Below, one piece after another: positions 1 through 10,874 of a DNA stretch of 64,000 bases. The notes below the pieces were generated by a model, which worked only from the letters and a program-made list of their open reading frames with translations, did not search any database and had not been told where the DNA came from. The position numbers were made by a program, and so were the translations under genes. Within the stretch, counting starts at the first letter, position 1. Each line of letters starts with the position of its first letter. Source of the DNA: Musicola paradisiaca NCPPB 2511 (GTDB lineage Bacteria; Pseudomonadota; Gammaproteobacteria; Enterobacterales; Enterobacteriaceae). The stretch is from contig NZ_CM001857.1 of assembly GCF_000400505.1 (NCBI RefSeq), positions 717,032 to 781,031 on the forward strand, read 5' to 3'.

Positions 1-119
1 CGCCGATTCATCACCATTACGAGCTTAAAGGGTGGCCGGAGCCGCGGGTGATCGTGCGCTTCTGGATTATTTCGCTGATGCTGGTGCTTATTGGACTGGT
101 TACGCTCAAGGTGCGGTAA
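1..119 (+). CDS. mraY: MraY, phospho-MurNAc-pentapeptide translocase (3' end only)
   Basis: Only the last 38 codons are present, in frame from base 3 to the TAA at 117-119. The encoded end, starting [16 protein letters not shown] and finishing in a hydrophobic helix and TLKVR, matches the C-terminus of enterobacterial MraY. This inner-membrane enzyme makes lipid I by transferring phospho-MurNAc-pentapeptide to undecaprenyl phosphate. The murD start follows two bases after the stop, as in the E. coli dcw cluster. The start and catalytic part lie outside the window. Confidence 0.95.
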   Translation, partial: PIHHHYELKGWPEPRVIVRFWIISLMLVLIGLVTLKVR

Positions 120-121
120 AA

Positions 122-1435
122 ATGGACTATCAGGGTAAACAGGTTGTCATTATCGGGTTAGGGCTGACAGGGCTCTCCTGTGTTGATTTCTTCCTTTCAC
201 GCGGCGTAGTGCCTCGCGTGATGGATACCCGTGTCAGTCCGCCGGGGTTGGACAAACTGCCCGGCCATATTGAGCGTTATCTCGGCGGCCTGAATGAAAC
301 ATGGCTGATGGAAGCCGACCTGATTGTAGCAAGCCCAGGTATTGCGTTGTCGACCCCGGTCTTGTGCGATGCCGCTGAGGCCGGCGTGGAAATTGTGGGC
401 GACATCGAGTTGTTCTGCCGTGAAGCGCAGGCGCCGATCGTGGCGATTACCGGTTCGAACGGTAAAAGCACGGTGACGACGCTGGTGGGCGAGATGGCTC
501 GCGCCGCCGGATGGGCGGTCGGCGTCGGCGGCAATATCGGCTTACCGGCGCTGGCGCTGTTGAAGCAGGAAAGCCAGCTGTATGTGCTGGAGCTTTCCAG
601 CTTCCAACTGGAAACCACCCGCAGCCTCCATGCAGCGGCGGCGACCATTCTTAATGTGACCGAAGATCATACCAACCGTTATCCGCTGGGATTGCAGCAA
701 TATCGCGCCGCCAAGTTGCGTATTTACGAGCATGCCAACGTTTGCATCGTCAATGCCGATGATGCGTTGACTATGCCGATTCGCGGCGCGGATCCCCGCT
801 GCCTGAGCTTTGGCGTCGACGTGGGGGATTATCATCTCAACCGTCAGCAGGGTGAAGTCTGGCTGCGCGTGAAAGGCGAACGGGTGTTGAATACCCGCGA
901 AATCAAACTGACGGGGCAGCATAACTACACCAACGCGCTGGCGGCACTGGCGCTGGCGGATGCGGTCGGCATTCCCCGCGCTTCGGCGCTGACGGCGCTG
1001 ACAACCTTCACCGGCCTGCCGCACCGCTTCCAGCTGGTGATGGACGGCAAGGGCGTTCGTTGGGTGAATGATTCCAAGGCCACCAATGTGGGCAGTACGG
1101 AAGCGGCGCTTAACGGCCTGCATCTGGATGGCACATTGCACCTGCTGCTGGGGGGCGATGGCAAATCGGCGGATTTCTCGCCGTTGCAGCACTACCTGCA
1201 GGGCGACCGGATCCGTCTGTACTGTTTTGGCCGTGACGGCGCGCAACTGGCGGCACTGCGGCCGGAGATCGCCGATCAAACGGAAACCATGGAACAGGCG
1301 ATGCGGTTGATTGCCGGGCGGGTTCGCTCCGGCGATATGGTGCTGTTATCGCCGGCCTGCGCCAGCCTGGATCAGTTTCGTAGTTTCGAACATCGGGGCG
1401 ATGAATTCGCCCGTCTGGCGAGGGAGTTGGGATAA
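122..1435 (+). CDS. murD: MurD, UDP-MurNAc-L-alanine--D-glutamate ligase
   Basis: A 437-residue protein, against 438 in E. coli, colinear throughout. It adds D-glutamate to UDP-MurNAc-L-Ala in the cytoplasm, using ATP. The ATP-binding loop GSNGKST lies near residue 110, and the Mur ligase motifs with NVTEDH and [13 protein letters not shown] are present. The ATG at 122 (MDYQGK) was chosen over an open frame reaching upstream into mraY because it aligns with the E. coli start and follows the mraY stop. Its TAA shares one base with the ftsW ATG, which indicates tight translational coupling. Confidence 0.97.
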   Translation: MDYQGKQVVIIGLGLTGLSCVDFFLSRGVVPRVMDTRVSPPGLDKLPGHIERYLGGLNETWLMEADLIVASPGIALSTPVLCDAAEAGVEIVGDIELFCREAQAPIVAITGSNGKSTVTTLVGEMARAAGWAVGVGGNIGLPALALLKQESQLYVLELSSFQLETTRSLHAAAATILNVTEDHTNRYPLGLQQYRAAKLRIYEHANVCIVNADDALTMPIRGADPRCLSFGVDVGDYHLNRQQGEVWLRVKGERVLNTREIKLTGQHNYTNALAALALADAVGIPRASALTALTTFTGLPHRFQLVMDGKGVRWVNDSKATNVGSTEAALNGLHLDGTLHLLLGGDGKSADFSPLQHYLQGDRIRLYCFGRDGAQLAALRPEIADQTETMEQAMRLIAGRVRSGDMVLLSPACASLDQFRSFEHRGDEFARLARELG

Positions 1436-2637
1436 TGCGCTTCTTCGGGGCCTCTGCGGTTGAACGTCTGAAAAGCTGGGTGATGGGGACGCGCGAAAGC
1501 GACGATCTCAGCACGGTGCTGTATGACAGGACGTTGCTGTGGCTGACCCTGGGCTTGGCGGTTATCGGTTTTGTGATGGTGACGTCCGCCTCGATGCCGG
1601 TAGGGCAGCGTTTGGCGAGCGATCCGTTTCTGTTCGCCAAGCGTGACGCGATTTACCTTGGGCTGGCTTTGGGGTTGTCGCTGGTCACGATGCGTATTCC
1701 GATGGAAGTCTGGCAGCGTTACAGCGTGGTGCTGTTGCTGGTGTCGATAGCGATGCTGCTGGTCGTGCTGGTGGTGGGCAGTTCGGTTAACGGTGCGTCA
1801 CGCTGGATTTCGCTGGGGCCTTTGCGTATTCAGCCGGCGGAATTATCGAAGCTGTCGCTGTTCTGCTATCTGGCCAGTTACATGGTGCGAAAAGTGGATG
1901 AAGTGCGGAGCAACTTCTGGGGGTTCTGCAAACCGATGGGCGTCATGGTCGTGCTGGCGGTGTTGCTGTTGGCGCAGCCGGATCTGGGCACGGTGGTCGT
2001 GCTGTTTATCACCACGCTGGCCATGCTGTTTCTGGCCGGCGCGAAGCTGTGGCAGTTTTTGGCGATTATTGGGTGCGGCGCGTTTGCGGTGGGGTTGCTG
2101 ATTGTCGCCGAACCTTACCGTGTTCGCCGTGTGACGTCGTTCTGGAATCCGTGGGATGACCCGTTCGGCAGCGGCTACCAGCTTACCCAGTCGCTGATGG
2201 CGTTTGGCCGTGGCGAAGTGTGGGGGCAGGGGCTGGGTAATTCGATCCAGAAACTGGAGTATTTGCCGGAAGCGCATACCGATTTCATTTTCTCGATTTT
2301 AGGCGAGGAGCTTGGCTATCTCGGTGTGGTTTTGGCGCTGTTAATGATATTCTTCGTCGCTTTTCGGGCGATGTCGATTGGGCGCCGCGCGTTGGAGATA
2401 GACCAGCGTTTTTCCGGCTTTCTGGCCTGCGCCATCGGTATCTGGTTCAGTTTCCAGACACTGGTCAATGTCGGCGCGGCGGCGGGTATGTTGCCGACCA
2501 AAGGGTTGACGTTACCCCTCATCAGTTACGGGGGATCCAGCTTGCTGATTATGTCGACGGCGATCGTACTGTTGTTGCGCATTGATTATGAGACGCGCCT
2601 GACCAGAGCGCAGGCGTTTACGAGGAGTGCCCGATGA
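1435..2637 (+). CDS. ftsW: FtsW, septal peptidoglycan glycosyltransferase (SEDS family)
   Basis: A 400-residue polytopic membrane protein of the RodA/FtsW/SpoVE family, slightly shorter than the E. coli protein (414). Hydrophobic segments span most of its length. The conserved stretches QPAELSKL and QPDLGTVVV are visible, as is the C-terminal segment with [15 protein letters not shown]. It polymerises septal glycan strands with FtsI. The ATG overlaps the murD stop by one base, and the stop overlaps the murG start (ATGA), so it is translated as part of the murD-ftsW-murG string. Confidence 0.96.
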   Translation: MRFFGASAVERLKSWVMGTRESDDLSTVLYDRTLLWLTLGLAVIGFVMVTSASMPVGQRLASDPFLFAKRDAIYLGLALGLSLVTMRIPMEVWQRYSVVLLLVSIAMLLVVLVVGSSVNGASRWISLGPLRIQPAELSKLSLFCYLASYMVRKVDEVRSNFWGFCKPMGVMVVLAVLLLAQPDLGTVVVLFITTLAMLFLAGAKLWQFLAIIGCGAFAVGLLIVAEPYRVRRVTSFWNPWDDPFGSGYQLTQSLMAFGRGEVWGQGLGNSIQKLEYLPEAHTDFIFSILGEELGYLGVVLALLMIFFVAFRAMSIGRRALEIDQRFSGFLACAIGIWFSFQTLVNVGAAAGMLPTKGLTLPLISYGGSSLLIMSTAIVLLLRIDYETRLTRAQAFTRSAR

Positions 2638-3725
2638 GTGGCGAAGGCAAGCGTTTAATGGTGATGGCGGGCGGTACCGGTGGGCATGTTTTCCCCGGAC
2701 TGGCGGTAGCGCATCACCTGATGGCGCAAGGCTGGCAGGTGCGCTGGCTGGGGACGGCGGATCGTATGGAAGCGGATCTGGTGCCGAAACACGGCATCGA
2801 CATTGATTTCATCCGTATCTCCGGCCTGCGGGGTAAAGGGCTGAAAGCACTGTTGCTGGCGCCGGTGCGGATTTTTCGGGCGGTATGTCAGGCCAGAGCC
2901 ATTATGCGGCATTATCGGCCGGATGTGGTGCTGGGCATGGGCGGGTATGTTTCCGGCCCCGGCGGGCTGGCCGCCTGGTTGTGCGGTATTCCGGTGGTGC
3001 TGCATGAGCAGAATGGCGTTGCGGGGCTGACCAATCGCGGGTTGTCGCGTATCGCCAAAAAGGTTTTACAGGCATTTCCAGGCGCGTTTCCGCATGCGGA
3101 TGTGGTGGGCAACCCGGTTAGAACCGATGTGTTGGCCTTGCCGTCGCCGCAGGAACGGTTGGCGGATCGTCAGGGGCCGGTGCGGATTCTGGTGGTCGGC
3201 GGCAGTCAGGGCGCCCGCATACTGAATCAGACGATGCCAGATGTGGCGGCGCGTTTGGGTGACGCGGTGACGATTTGGCACCAGACCGGCAAAGGCGCGC
3301 AAGGTGAAGTTGAAGCGGCTTATGGCCGCGCTGGTCGGCCTGAGCATCGCATCACTGAATTTATTGATGATATGGCGGCGGCGTATGCCTGGGCGGACGT
3401 GGTGGTATGTCGTTCCGGCGCGCTGACGGTCAGCGAGATTGCGGCGGCGGGGTTGCCCGCATTGTTTGTGCCGTTTCAGCATAAAGATCGGCAGCAATAC
3501 TGGAATGCGCTGCCGCTGGAAAAAGCGGGGGCGGCCAGGATTGTCGAGCAACCGCAACTGAGCGTGGAAACCGTCAGCGACATTCTTTCCGGCTGGGATC
3601 GCGGGACATTGCGCGATATGGCGCAGAAAGCCCGAGCTGTGGCGATCCCTGATGCGACGGCGCGGGTTGCCGCCGAGGTGGTTGCCGCGGCCGATAGTCG
3701 GGTTGCTCCGGCGGCCCAACGTTAA
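2634..3725 (+). CDS. murG: MurG, lipid II-forming N-acetylglucosaminyltransferase
   Basis: A 363-residue GT28 protein (E. coli 355). It transfers GlcNAc from UDP-GlcNAc to lipid I on the inner face of the membrane, giving lipid II. The N-terminal glycine-rich loop [10 protein letters not shown] (about residues 13-22) and the [12 protein letters not shown] segment are intact. So is the second glycine-rich region [10 protein letters not shown] near residue 189. A few extra residues at the C-terminus (VAPAAQR) account for the length difference. The start overlaps the ftsW stop by four bases. Confidence 0.96.
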   Translation: MSGEGKRLMVMAGGTGGHVFPGLAVAHHLMAQGWQVRWLGTADRMEADLVPKHGIDIDFIRISGLRGKGLKALLLAPVRIFRAVCQARAIMRHYRPDVVLGMGGYVSGPGGLAAWLCGIPVVLHEQNGVAGLTNRGLSRIAKKVLQAFPGAFPHADVVGNPVRTDVLALPSPQERLADRQGPVRILVVGGSQGARILNQTMPDVAARLGDAVTIWHQTGKGAQGEVEAAYGRAGRPEHRITEFIDDMAAAYAWADVVVCRSGALTVSEIAAAGLPALFVPFQHKDRQQYWNALPLEKAGAARIVEQPQLSVETVSDILSGWDRGTLRDMAQKARAVAIPDATARVAAEVVAAADSRVAPAAQR

Positions 3726-3777
3726 TAACAAAATCGCCGGCGTGCGTTCGGCGTTGATTAGGTTGCAATAGAAGAAA

Positions 3778-5238
3778 GTGAATACACAAGAATTGGCGAA
3801 ACTGCGTTCTATCGTGCCCGAGATGCATCGCGTCCGGCACATCCATTTTGTCGGCATCGGTGGCGCCGGCATGGGCGGTATCGCCGAGGTGCTGGCTAAC
3901 GAAGGGTATGAAATCAGTGGTTCCGATCTGGCGCCGAATGCGGTGACTCAGCAACTGACGGAACTGGGGGCGCGGATTTATTTCAATCATCGTCCGGAAA
4001 ATGTAAATGATGCCAGCGTGGTGGTGGTGTCAAGCGCCATTTCGTTGGACAACCCCGAGATACTTGCGGCGCATGACGCCCGCATTCCTGTGATTCGTCG
4101 CGCTGAGATGTTGGCGGAATTAATGCGTTTTCGTCACGGCATCGCCATTGCGGGTACGCATGGCAAGACGACGACGACGGCCATAGTGACCAGTATTTAT
4201 GCCGAGGCCGGGCTGGATCCGACGTTTGTGAATGGTGGGTTGGTAAAAGCTGCCGGGACGCATGCTCGTTTGGGATCGAGCCGTTATCTGATTGCGGAGG
4301 CCGACGAAAGCGACGCCTCATTCCTGCATCTGCAGCCGATGGTGGCAATTGTCACTAATATCGAGGCGGATCACATGGATACGTATCAGGGGGATTTTGA
4401 GAATCTTAAGCAGACATTTATCAACTTCCTGCACAATCTGCCGTTTTATGGTCATGCGGTGATGTGCCTGGACGATCCTGTGATTCGTGAGTTGCTGCCT
4501 CGGGTGGGGCGCCATATTACGACGTATGGGTTTAGCGATGATGCCGATGTCCGTGTCGCCGATTATCGTCAGGTGGGCGCACAGGGGCTATTTACCCTGG
4601 CTCGACAAGGTAAGCCGTTGTTGAACGTGACGTTAAATGCGCCGGGCCGCCACAATGCGCTGAATGCGGCGGCGGCGGTGGCGGTGGCAACGGAAGAGGG
4701 CATTGAGGATGACGCCATTCTGCGTGCGCTGGAACGTTTTCAGGGAACCGGCCGTCGGTTCGATTTTCTGGGTGAGTTCCCGCTGGAGCCGGTGAATGGC
4801 AAGAGTGGCGCGGTGATGTTGGTGGATGACTACGGTCATCATCCGACTGAGGTGGACGCGACCATCAAAGCGGCGCGCGCCGGTTGGCCGGACAAACGTC
4901 TGGTGATGATTTTCCAGCCGCATCGCTATACCCGTACCCGGGATTTGTATGATGACTTTGCGCATGTGCTGTCTCAGGTTGATGTGCTGCTGATGCTGGA
5001 TGTTTACCCGGCGGGCGAAGCGCCGATCCCCGGTGCCGATAGTCGTTCGTTGTGTCGTACCATTCGCGGGCGCGGCAAGATCGACCCGATTATGGTGCCG
5101 GATGTGGAGAATTTGCCGGAATTACTGGCGCAAGCGCTGCAAAACGGCGACTTGGTACTGGCTCAAGGTGCGGGCAGCGTCGGCAAGCTGGCTCGTCGTC
5201 TGGCTGAAACCCGGCTGCAGCCGCAGATCAGGAATTAA
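3778..5238 (+). CDS. murC: MurC, UDP-N-acetylmuramate--L-alanine ligase
   Basis: A 486-residue Mur ligase (E. coli 491) that adds L-alanine to UDP-MurNAc, the first step of the peptide stem. Visible motifs are the N-terminal Rossmann loop [14 protein letters not shown], the P-loop GTHGKTTT (about residues 125-132), EADESDASF and HNALNAAAA. The start is GTG at 3778, aligning with MNTQQLAKL of the E. coli protein; an AGAAG Shine-Dalgarno lies just upstream. A 52-bp gap separates it from murG. The gene that normally follows (ddlB) is absent here. Confidence 0.96.
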   Translation: MNTQELAKLRSIVPEMHRVRHIHFVGIGGAGMGGIAEVLANEGYEISGSDLAPNAVTQQLTELGARIYFNHRPENVNDASVVVVSSAISLDNPEILAAHDARIPVIRRAEMLAELMRFRHGIAIAGTHGKTTTTAIVTSIYAEAGLDPTFVNGGLVKAAGTHARLGSSRYLIAEADESDASFLHLQPMVAIVTNIEADHMDTYQGDFENLKQTFINFLHNLPFYGHAVMCLDDPVIRELLPRVGRHITTYGFSDDADVRVADYRQVGAQGLFTLARQGKPLLNVTLNAPGRHNALNAAAAVAVATEEGIEDDAILRALERFQGTGRRFDFLGEFPLEPVNGKSGAVMLVDDYGHHPTEVDATIKAARAGWPDKRLVMIFQPHRYTRTRDLYDDFAHVLSQVDVLLMLDVYPAGEAPIPGADSRSLCRTIRGRGKIDPIMVPDVENLPELLAQALQNGDLVLAQGAGSVGKLARRLAETRLQPQIRN

Positions 5239-5362
5239 GGCTGATGTCGGGCAAGATGGGAGTACCGGTGGCCTGTGTTTTAACCGGATGGGTTGTGGCG
5301 GTGAAGCGTGACGGGTGTTGTGGCGTTCACGCGATGGCCCGTGTAGGCGCTGGTTGACGATT
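5239..5362 (+). other. Short murC-ftsQ gap where ddlB is expected
   Basis: Only 124 bases separate the murC stop from the ftsQ ATG. In E. coli the ddlB gene (about 306 codons) fills this interval. A 36-codon open frame starts at the ATG at 5243 and stops just before ftsQ, but it has no convincing ATP-grasp sequence. The last bases before ftsQ (GCGCTGGTTGAC) could be a remnant of a ddlB 3' end, which is a weak suggestion only. No Ddl is encoded elsewhere in the window. Confidence 0.6.
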
Positions 5363-6216
5363 ATGTCACAGGCGGCGCTGAACGCGCGCGGACGTGAGCC
5401 GGAAAGTGGCGTGCGTCGTAGCAATGGCAGTCAACTGGCGGGTATTTTTTCCTGCTGCTGGTGATGGGTACCATTCTGTGGGGTAGCTGGATGGTACTGG
5501 GATGGATGAAGGATGCCAGCCGGCTGCCGTTGTCAAAACTGGTGGTGACTGGAGAACGGCGCTATACCACCAATGATGATATCCGACAGGCCATTTTGTC
5601 GTTAGGCGCGCCGGGGACATTTATGACCCAGGATGTGAATGTCCTTCAGCAACAGATAGAGCGGTTGCCCTGGATAAAACAGGCGAGTGTGCGGAAGCAA
5701 TGGCCGGATGAATTAAAGATTCATCTGGTTGAATATGAACCTTATGCGCGCTGGAATGACCAGCTAATGGTTGATAGTGAAGGAAATTCTTTCAGCGTTC
5801 CCCCCGAGCGCATCGGCAATAAAAAAATGCCGATGTTGTATGGCCCGGAGGGTAGTGAAGAGGATGTGCTGGAAGGGTATCGGAGCATAAGTCAGACACT
5901 GGCTGCCGATAAGTTCAATGTGAAGATGGTGGCCATGACGGCGCGTCATTCATGGCAGGTTGGTCTGGAAGACGATATTCGACTGAACCTGGGGCGTGAC
6001 GATCGCGCACGGCGTTTGGCGCGTTTTCTGGAGCTGTACCCGCTGTTACAGCGGCAGGCTCAGAGCGAAAACAAACGCATCGGCTATGTGGATCTCCGGT
6101 ATGACACCGGTGCGGCAGTGGGTTGGAATCAGGCATTTATTGATCAGCAAAAAGACATTGATCAGCAGAAGAACGGTAATCAGCAACAAAATCAGGCACA
6201 GGCTAAACAGCAATGA
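5363..6216 (+). pseudogene. ftsQ: FtsQ, divisome protein (apparent frameshift near the start)
   Basis: Two frames together give a full FtsQ, the bitopic divisome protein that links FtsB/FtsL to the early ring. From the ATG at 5363 the frame encodes MSQAALNARG and continues to QLAGIF, matching the E. coli N-terminus, then hits a stop at about 5462. The rest (transmembrane segment [18 protein letters not shown], then the POTRA domain and beta domain) reads one frame over to 6216. Adding one T to the run of six at 5445-5450 joins them into a 284-residue protein (E. coli 276). Since ftsQ is essential, a homopolymer sequencing error is the likeliest cause. The stop overlaps the ftsA start. Confidence 0.9.
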
Positions 6217-7469
6217 TCAAGTCGACGGATAGAAAACTGGTAGTTGGGCTGGAAATCGGTACAGCAAAAGTTGCTGCGCTGGTAGGGGAAGTTCTGCCAG
6301 ATGGCATGATCAATATCATCGGTGTGGGCAGTTGCCCGTCTCGCGGTATGGATAAAGGCGGGGTTAATGATCTTGAGTCGGTGGTCAAGTGTGTGCAGCG
6401 GGCTATCGATCAGGCGGAATTGATGGCGGATTGCCAGATATCTTCCGTTTATCTGGCTTTGTCCGGCAAGCATATCAGTTGCCAGAACGAAATCGGCATG
6501 GTGCCGATTTCAGAAGAAGAAGTGACGCAGGATGACGTGGAAAGCGTAGTACACACCGCAAAATCAGTTCGTGTACGCGATGAGCACCGCATTTTGCATG
6601 TTATTCCACAGGAGTACGCCATTGATTATCAGGAAGGGATAAAAAACCCGGTGGGATTATCAGGCGTGCGTATGCAGGCCAAGGTGCATTTGATTACCTG
6701 TCACAATGACATGGCGAAAAATATTGTCAAAGCGGTTGAGCGCTGCGGCCTTAAAGTGGATCAGCTGATTTTCTCCGGCCTGGCATCCAGCTATGCAGTG
6801 TTGACGGAAGATGAACGTGAATTGGGTGTCTGTGTGGTCGATATCGGCGGCGGCACCATGGATATGGCGGTCTATACCGGCGGCGCGTTGCGTCACACAA
6901 AAGTGATTCCCTATGCTGGTAACGTAGTAACCAGCGATATAGCTTATGCGTTTGGTACGCCGCCGACGGATGCGGAAGCCATCAAGGTTAGATATGGCTG
7001 TGCGCTGGGTTCCATCGTCAGCAAAGATGAAACGGTGGAGGTTCCAAGCGTAGGAGGGCGTCCCCCCCGCAGTTTGCAGCGTCAGACGCTGGCTGAAGTG
7101 ATTGAACCGCGTTACACCGAATTGCTTAATCTGGTGAACGACGAACTTTTGCAGTTGCAGGAGCAGTTGCGTCAACAGGGCGTGAAACACCACCTGGCGG
7201 CAGGGATAGTATTGACCGGGGGAGCCGCTCAGATTGACGGCCTGGCAGCTTGTGCGCAACGTGTATTTCACACCCAGGTGCGCATTGGGCAGCCGCTGAA
7301 TATAACAGGATTAACGGATTATGCGCAGGAGCCGTACTACTCGACAGCTGTAGGGTTACTGCACTATGGCAAAGAGTCTCATCTGAACGGTGAGCACGAA
7401 GTTGAAAAACGCGCCTCAGTGAGCAACTGGTTTAAACGCCTAAATAGCTGGCTGAGAAAAGAATTTTAG
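6213..7469 (+). CDS. ftsA: FtsA, actin-like membrane tether of FtsZ
   Basis: A 418-residue actin-family ATPase (E. coli 420). It anchors FtsZ filaments to the inner membrane and recruits later divisome proteins. It has the phosphate-1 motif [16 protein letters not shown] at the N-terminus, the SHS2/1C region with [10 protein letters not shown], the phosphate-2 motif [13 protein letters not shown] near residue 208, and an amphipathic C-terminal membrane-targeting helix ([14 protein letters not shown]). The ATG overlaps the ftsQ stop by four bases, so ftsQ and ftsA are translationally coupled. Confidence 0.97.
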   Translation: MIKSTDRKLVVGLEIGTAKVAALVGEVLPDGMINIIGVGSCPSRGMDKGGVNDLESVVKCVQRAIDQAELMADCQISSVYLALSGKHISCQNEIGMVPISEEEVTQDDVESVVHTAKSVRVRDEHRILHVIPQEYAIDYQEGIKNPVGLSGVRMQAKVHLITCHNDMAKNIVKAVERCGLKVDQLIFSGLASSYAVLTEDERELGVCVVDIGGGTMDMAVYTGGALRHTKVIPYAGNVVTSDIAYAFGTPPTDAEAIKVRYGCALGSIVSKDETVEVPSVGGRPPRSLQRQTLAEVIEPRYTELLNLVNDELLQLQEQLRQQGVKHHLAAGIVLTGGAAQIDGLAACAQRVFHTQVRIGQPLNITGLTDYAQEPYYSTAVGLLHYGKESHLNGEHEVEKRASVSNWFKRLNSWLRKEF

Positions 7470-7543
7470 TGGTTATCTAAAGAGATCCCTAGCACAATTC
7501 TTTTGATCTCGAAGTAACACGGGCACAAAGACGGAGAGAAATT

Positions 7544-8695
7544 ATGTTTGAACCAATGGAATTAACCAACGACGCGGTGATTAAAGTCATCGGCGTCGGT
7601 GGCGGTGGCGGTAACGCCGTCGAACACATGGTGCGCGAACGCATTGAAGGCGTTGAATTCTATGCGGTTAACACCGATGCCCAAGCGCTGCGCAAGAGTG
7701 CTGTTGGGCAGACGATCCAGATTGGCAGCGGGATCACCAAAGGTCTGGGGGCGGGCGCGAATCCTGAAGTAGGGCGCAATTCCGCCGAAGAGGATCGCGA
7801 AGCGCTGCGTTCCGCTCTTGAAGGCGCAGATATGGTGTTTATCGCGGCGGGTATGGGGGGCGGTACCGGTACAGGTGCTGCGCCCGTTGTCGCCGAGGTG
7901 GCCAAAGATCTGGGTATTCTGACGGTAGCCGTTGTCACCAAACCTTTCAACTTCGAAGGCAAAAAGCGTATGGCGTTTGCCGAACAGGGGATCGCTGAGC
8001 TGTCCAAACATGTCGATTCTCTGATCACGATTCCAAATGACAAGCTGTTGAAAGTGCTTGGCCGTGGTATTTCACTGCTGGATGCTTTTGGTGCGGCGAA
8101 CGACGTGCTGAAAGGTGCGGTGCAGGGGATCGCCGAACTGATTACACGTCCTGGCTTGATGAACGTCGACTTCGCCGACGTGCGTACTGTCATGTCTGAA
8201 ATGGGGTACGCCATGATGGGCTCAGGCGTGGCGCGCGGTGAAGATCGTGCGGAAGAAGCCGCTGAAATGGCTATCTCCAGTCCGCTGTTGGAAGATATTG
8301 ATTTGTCGGGAGCTCGTGGTGTGCTGGTAAATATCACCGCCGGTTTTGATCTACGTCTGGATGAGTTCGAAACCGTGGGTAACACCATCCGTGCCTTTGC
8401 TTCTGATAACGCAACAGTAGTAATTGGTACATCTCTGGATCCGGACATGAATGATGAACTGCGTGTCACGGTGGTTGCCACAGGTATCGGTATGGATAAA
8501 CGTCCTGAAATTACCTTGGTGACAAATAAGCAGAGCAGCCAGCCGGTAATGGATCACCGTTACCAGCAGCATGGTATGGCTCCGTTACCTCAGGAGAAAC
8601 CGGCGGCCAAAGTGGTGAATGACCCGAGTTCGCAAACCAGTAAAGAGCCTGATTATCTGGATATTCCAGCGTTTCTGCGCAAGCAGGCCGATTAA
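7544..8695 (+). CDS. ftsZ: FtsZ, tubulin-like division ring GTPase
   Basis: A 383-residue protein, the same length as in E. coli. It polymerises with GTP into the Z-ring at midcell. Visible motifs are the N-terminal [10 protein letters not shown] loop, the tubulin signature [13 protein letters not shown] near residue 105 and the T7-loop segment with [11 protein letters not shown] near residue 207. The C-terminal ZipA/FtsA-binding peptide [15 protein letters not shown] is also present. A good GGAGAGAAATT ribosome site precedes the ATG. The 74-bp gap after ftsA is typical of the locus. Confidence 0.98.
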   Translation: MFEPMELTNDAVIKVIGVGGGGGNAVEHMVRERIEGVEFYAVNTDAQALRKSAVGQTIQIGSGITKGLGAGANPEVGRNSAEEDREALRSALEGADMVFIAAGMGGGTGTGAAPVVAEVAKDLGILTVAVVTKPFNFEGKKRMAFAEQGIAELSKHVDSLITIPNDKLLKVLGRGISLLDAFGAANDVLKGAVQGIAELITRPGLMNVDFADVRTVMSEMGYAMMGSGVARGEDRAEEAAEMAISSPLLEDIDLSGARGVLVNITAGFDLRLDEFETVGNTIRAFASDNATVVIGTSLDPDMNDELRVTVVATGIGMDKRPEITLVTNKQSSQPVMDHRYQQHGMAPLPQEKPAAKVVNDPSSQTSKEPDYLDIPAFLRKQAD

Positions 8696-8774
8696 GCGTC
8701 GGTTGGAATCTTCGCTCTTTGTGCTAAACTGTACCGCCGGCCTTAGTGTACCCTGAGGCCGTAGGTTCAGATGA

Positions 8775-9707
<933 letters not shown>

Positions 9708-9721
9708 CCCTTCTAGTTATT

Positions 9722-10246
9722 TTATTCAGACGACTGGTTTTCGCTGGTACTCTCTCCGGCTAGCGAAGCCAGTCTTTCTAATATTTTCTGCAACCTTTCC
9801 GGGCTTTGAGTCGCCAATCCTTTCAATATTTCTGCACTTTGCGGGCTGAGTATTCTTGGCGGTTGTCGGGATGTTGCTGATAGCTCCTGGGATGATTGTC
9901 TGACTTCGCTTTCATGTATATTTGCGGCCAGCGCTGGATTAATCCTGATGTCGATCGTTACTAATGATGGTAGTATTTGTTCGCGCAGGGCTGACAGCAA
10001 TGCAGGTTGTTCATAGCGTAACCGCATTAACCAGTTTGCATTGGCTGTTTCCAGTATCAATAGCCCTTGACGGTAATTGGCAACCCGGCACCAGGGTTGC
10101 AGTGTTGATGGTAATAAGGCGCGAACGGTTTGGGTGAGCTTTAGTAATGCGGTTGCGCGTTTCTGAATGTCACGCAACGGATCTATCCCGCTTTGGGATG
10201 CACAGTCAAAGAATGACTCCAGTGATTGTGGCCGACTATCTCGCAT
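9722..10246 (-). CDS. dciA: DciA-type (DUF721) helicase-loading protein
   Basis: A 174-residue protein with an N-terminal DUF721 domain: SLESFF, then DIQKRATALLKLTQTVRALLP, a WCRVANYRQGLLILETANANWLMRLRYE core, and a variable C-terminal half. DciA proteins deliver the replicative helicase DnaB to DNA in most bacteria; E. coli uses the phage-derived DnaC instead and lacks this gene. The ATG at 10246 has a GGAG site about 10 bases upstream. It is convergent with lpxC (14 bp) and divergent from secM (26 bp between starts). The assignment rests on the domain pattern; function in this organism is untested. Confidence 0.75.
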   Translation of the reverse strand: MRDSRPQSLESFFDCASQSGIDPLRDIQKRATALLKLTQTVRALLPSTLQPWCRVANYRQGLLILETANANWLMRLRYEQPALLSALREQILPSLVTIDIRINPALAANIHESEVRQSSQELSATSRQPPRILSPQSAEILKGLATQSPERLQKILERLASLAGESTSENQSSE

Positions 10247-10272
10247 AACAGGCTCCGACGGAAAGAAGATTT

Positions 10273-10776
10273 GTGATTGGTATTTTAAATCGTTGGCGAC
10301 AATTTGGCAGACGTTATTTCTGGCCACATCTTCTTCTGGGGATGGTGGCGGCGACGCTTGGGCTGCCTGCCAACAATTTTACCGAATCGAGAGAGGCCTC
10401 TTCCCAGGCAAATTCTACATCAGCCATCAGCCGCCATAATGTTTCTTATTTTAGCCTCACCGATTTGGAAGCTCTCAAGGATACCAGACGTCGTTCTCCG
10501 CTCACGACCGATTACTGGCATCAGCATGCGATCCGAACAGTCATTCGTCATCTCTCATTTGCTTTCACACCGCATGAAACTGTCGTCCGGCAAGAGGTTG
10601 GAGCCTCTTTGCATCATCAGGTGTTGCTCGATACGCTGAATGCTTTGCTGATGCGTGACGCAAAGCCGCCGGTATCACCATTGTTGTCGGTAGTTCCCTC
10701 GATTTTTTCCATGCCTTACCAGTCAGGGATCTGGCTGGCCCAGTCTATGGGGATCCGCGCTGGTCCGTTGGTTTGA
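10273..10776 (+). CDS. secM: SecM, secretion monitor with translation arrest peptide
   Basis: A 167-residue regulator of secA translation (E. coli 170). The start is GTG at 10273, giving MIGILNRWRQFGRRYFWPHLLLGMVAATLGLPA, which matches the long signal peptide of E. coli SecM. The middle DYWHQHAIRTVIRHLSFA is conserved. The arrest element reads YQSGIWLAQSMGIRAGP. Compared with the E. coli FXXXXWIXXXXGIRAGP element this has Tyr for Phe150 and Leu for Ile156, with Trp155 and GIRAGP kept. It lies 98 bp upstream of secA, the right context for stall-controlled exposure of the secA ribosome site. Confidence 0.93.
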   Translation: MIGILNRWRQFGRRYFWPHLLLGMVAATLGLPANNFTESREASSQANSTSAISRHNVSYFSLTDLEALKDTRRRSPLTTDYWHQHAIRTVIRHLSFAFTPHETVVRQEVGASLHHQVLLDTLNALLMRDAKPPVSPLLSVVPSIFSMPYQSGIWLAQSMGIRAGPLV

Positions 10777-10874
10777 TGCTGCGAACCTAAGCGCTGCGAC
10801 CTGGATAGGCGCAGATTCCCTTTCTGATTTAGTGTCGTCATTAATATGACGGCTGTGTTGAGATATAAATCATT

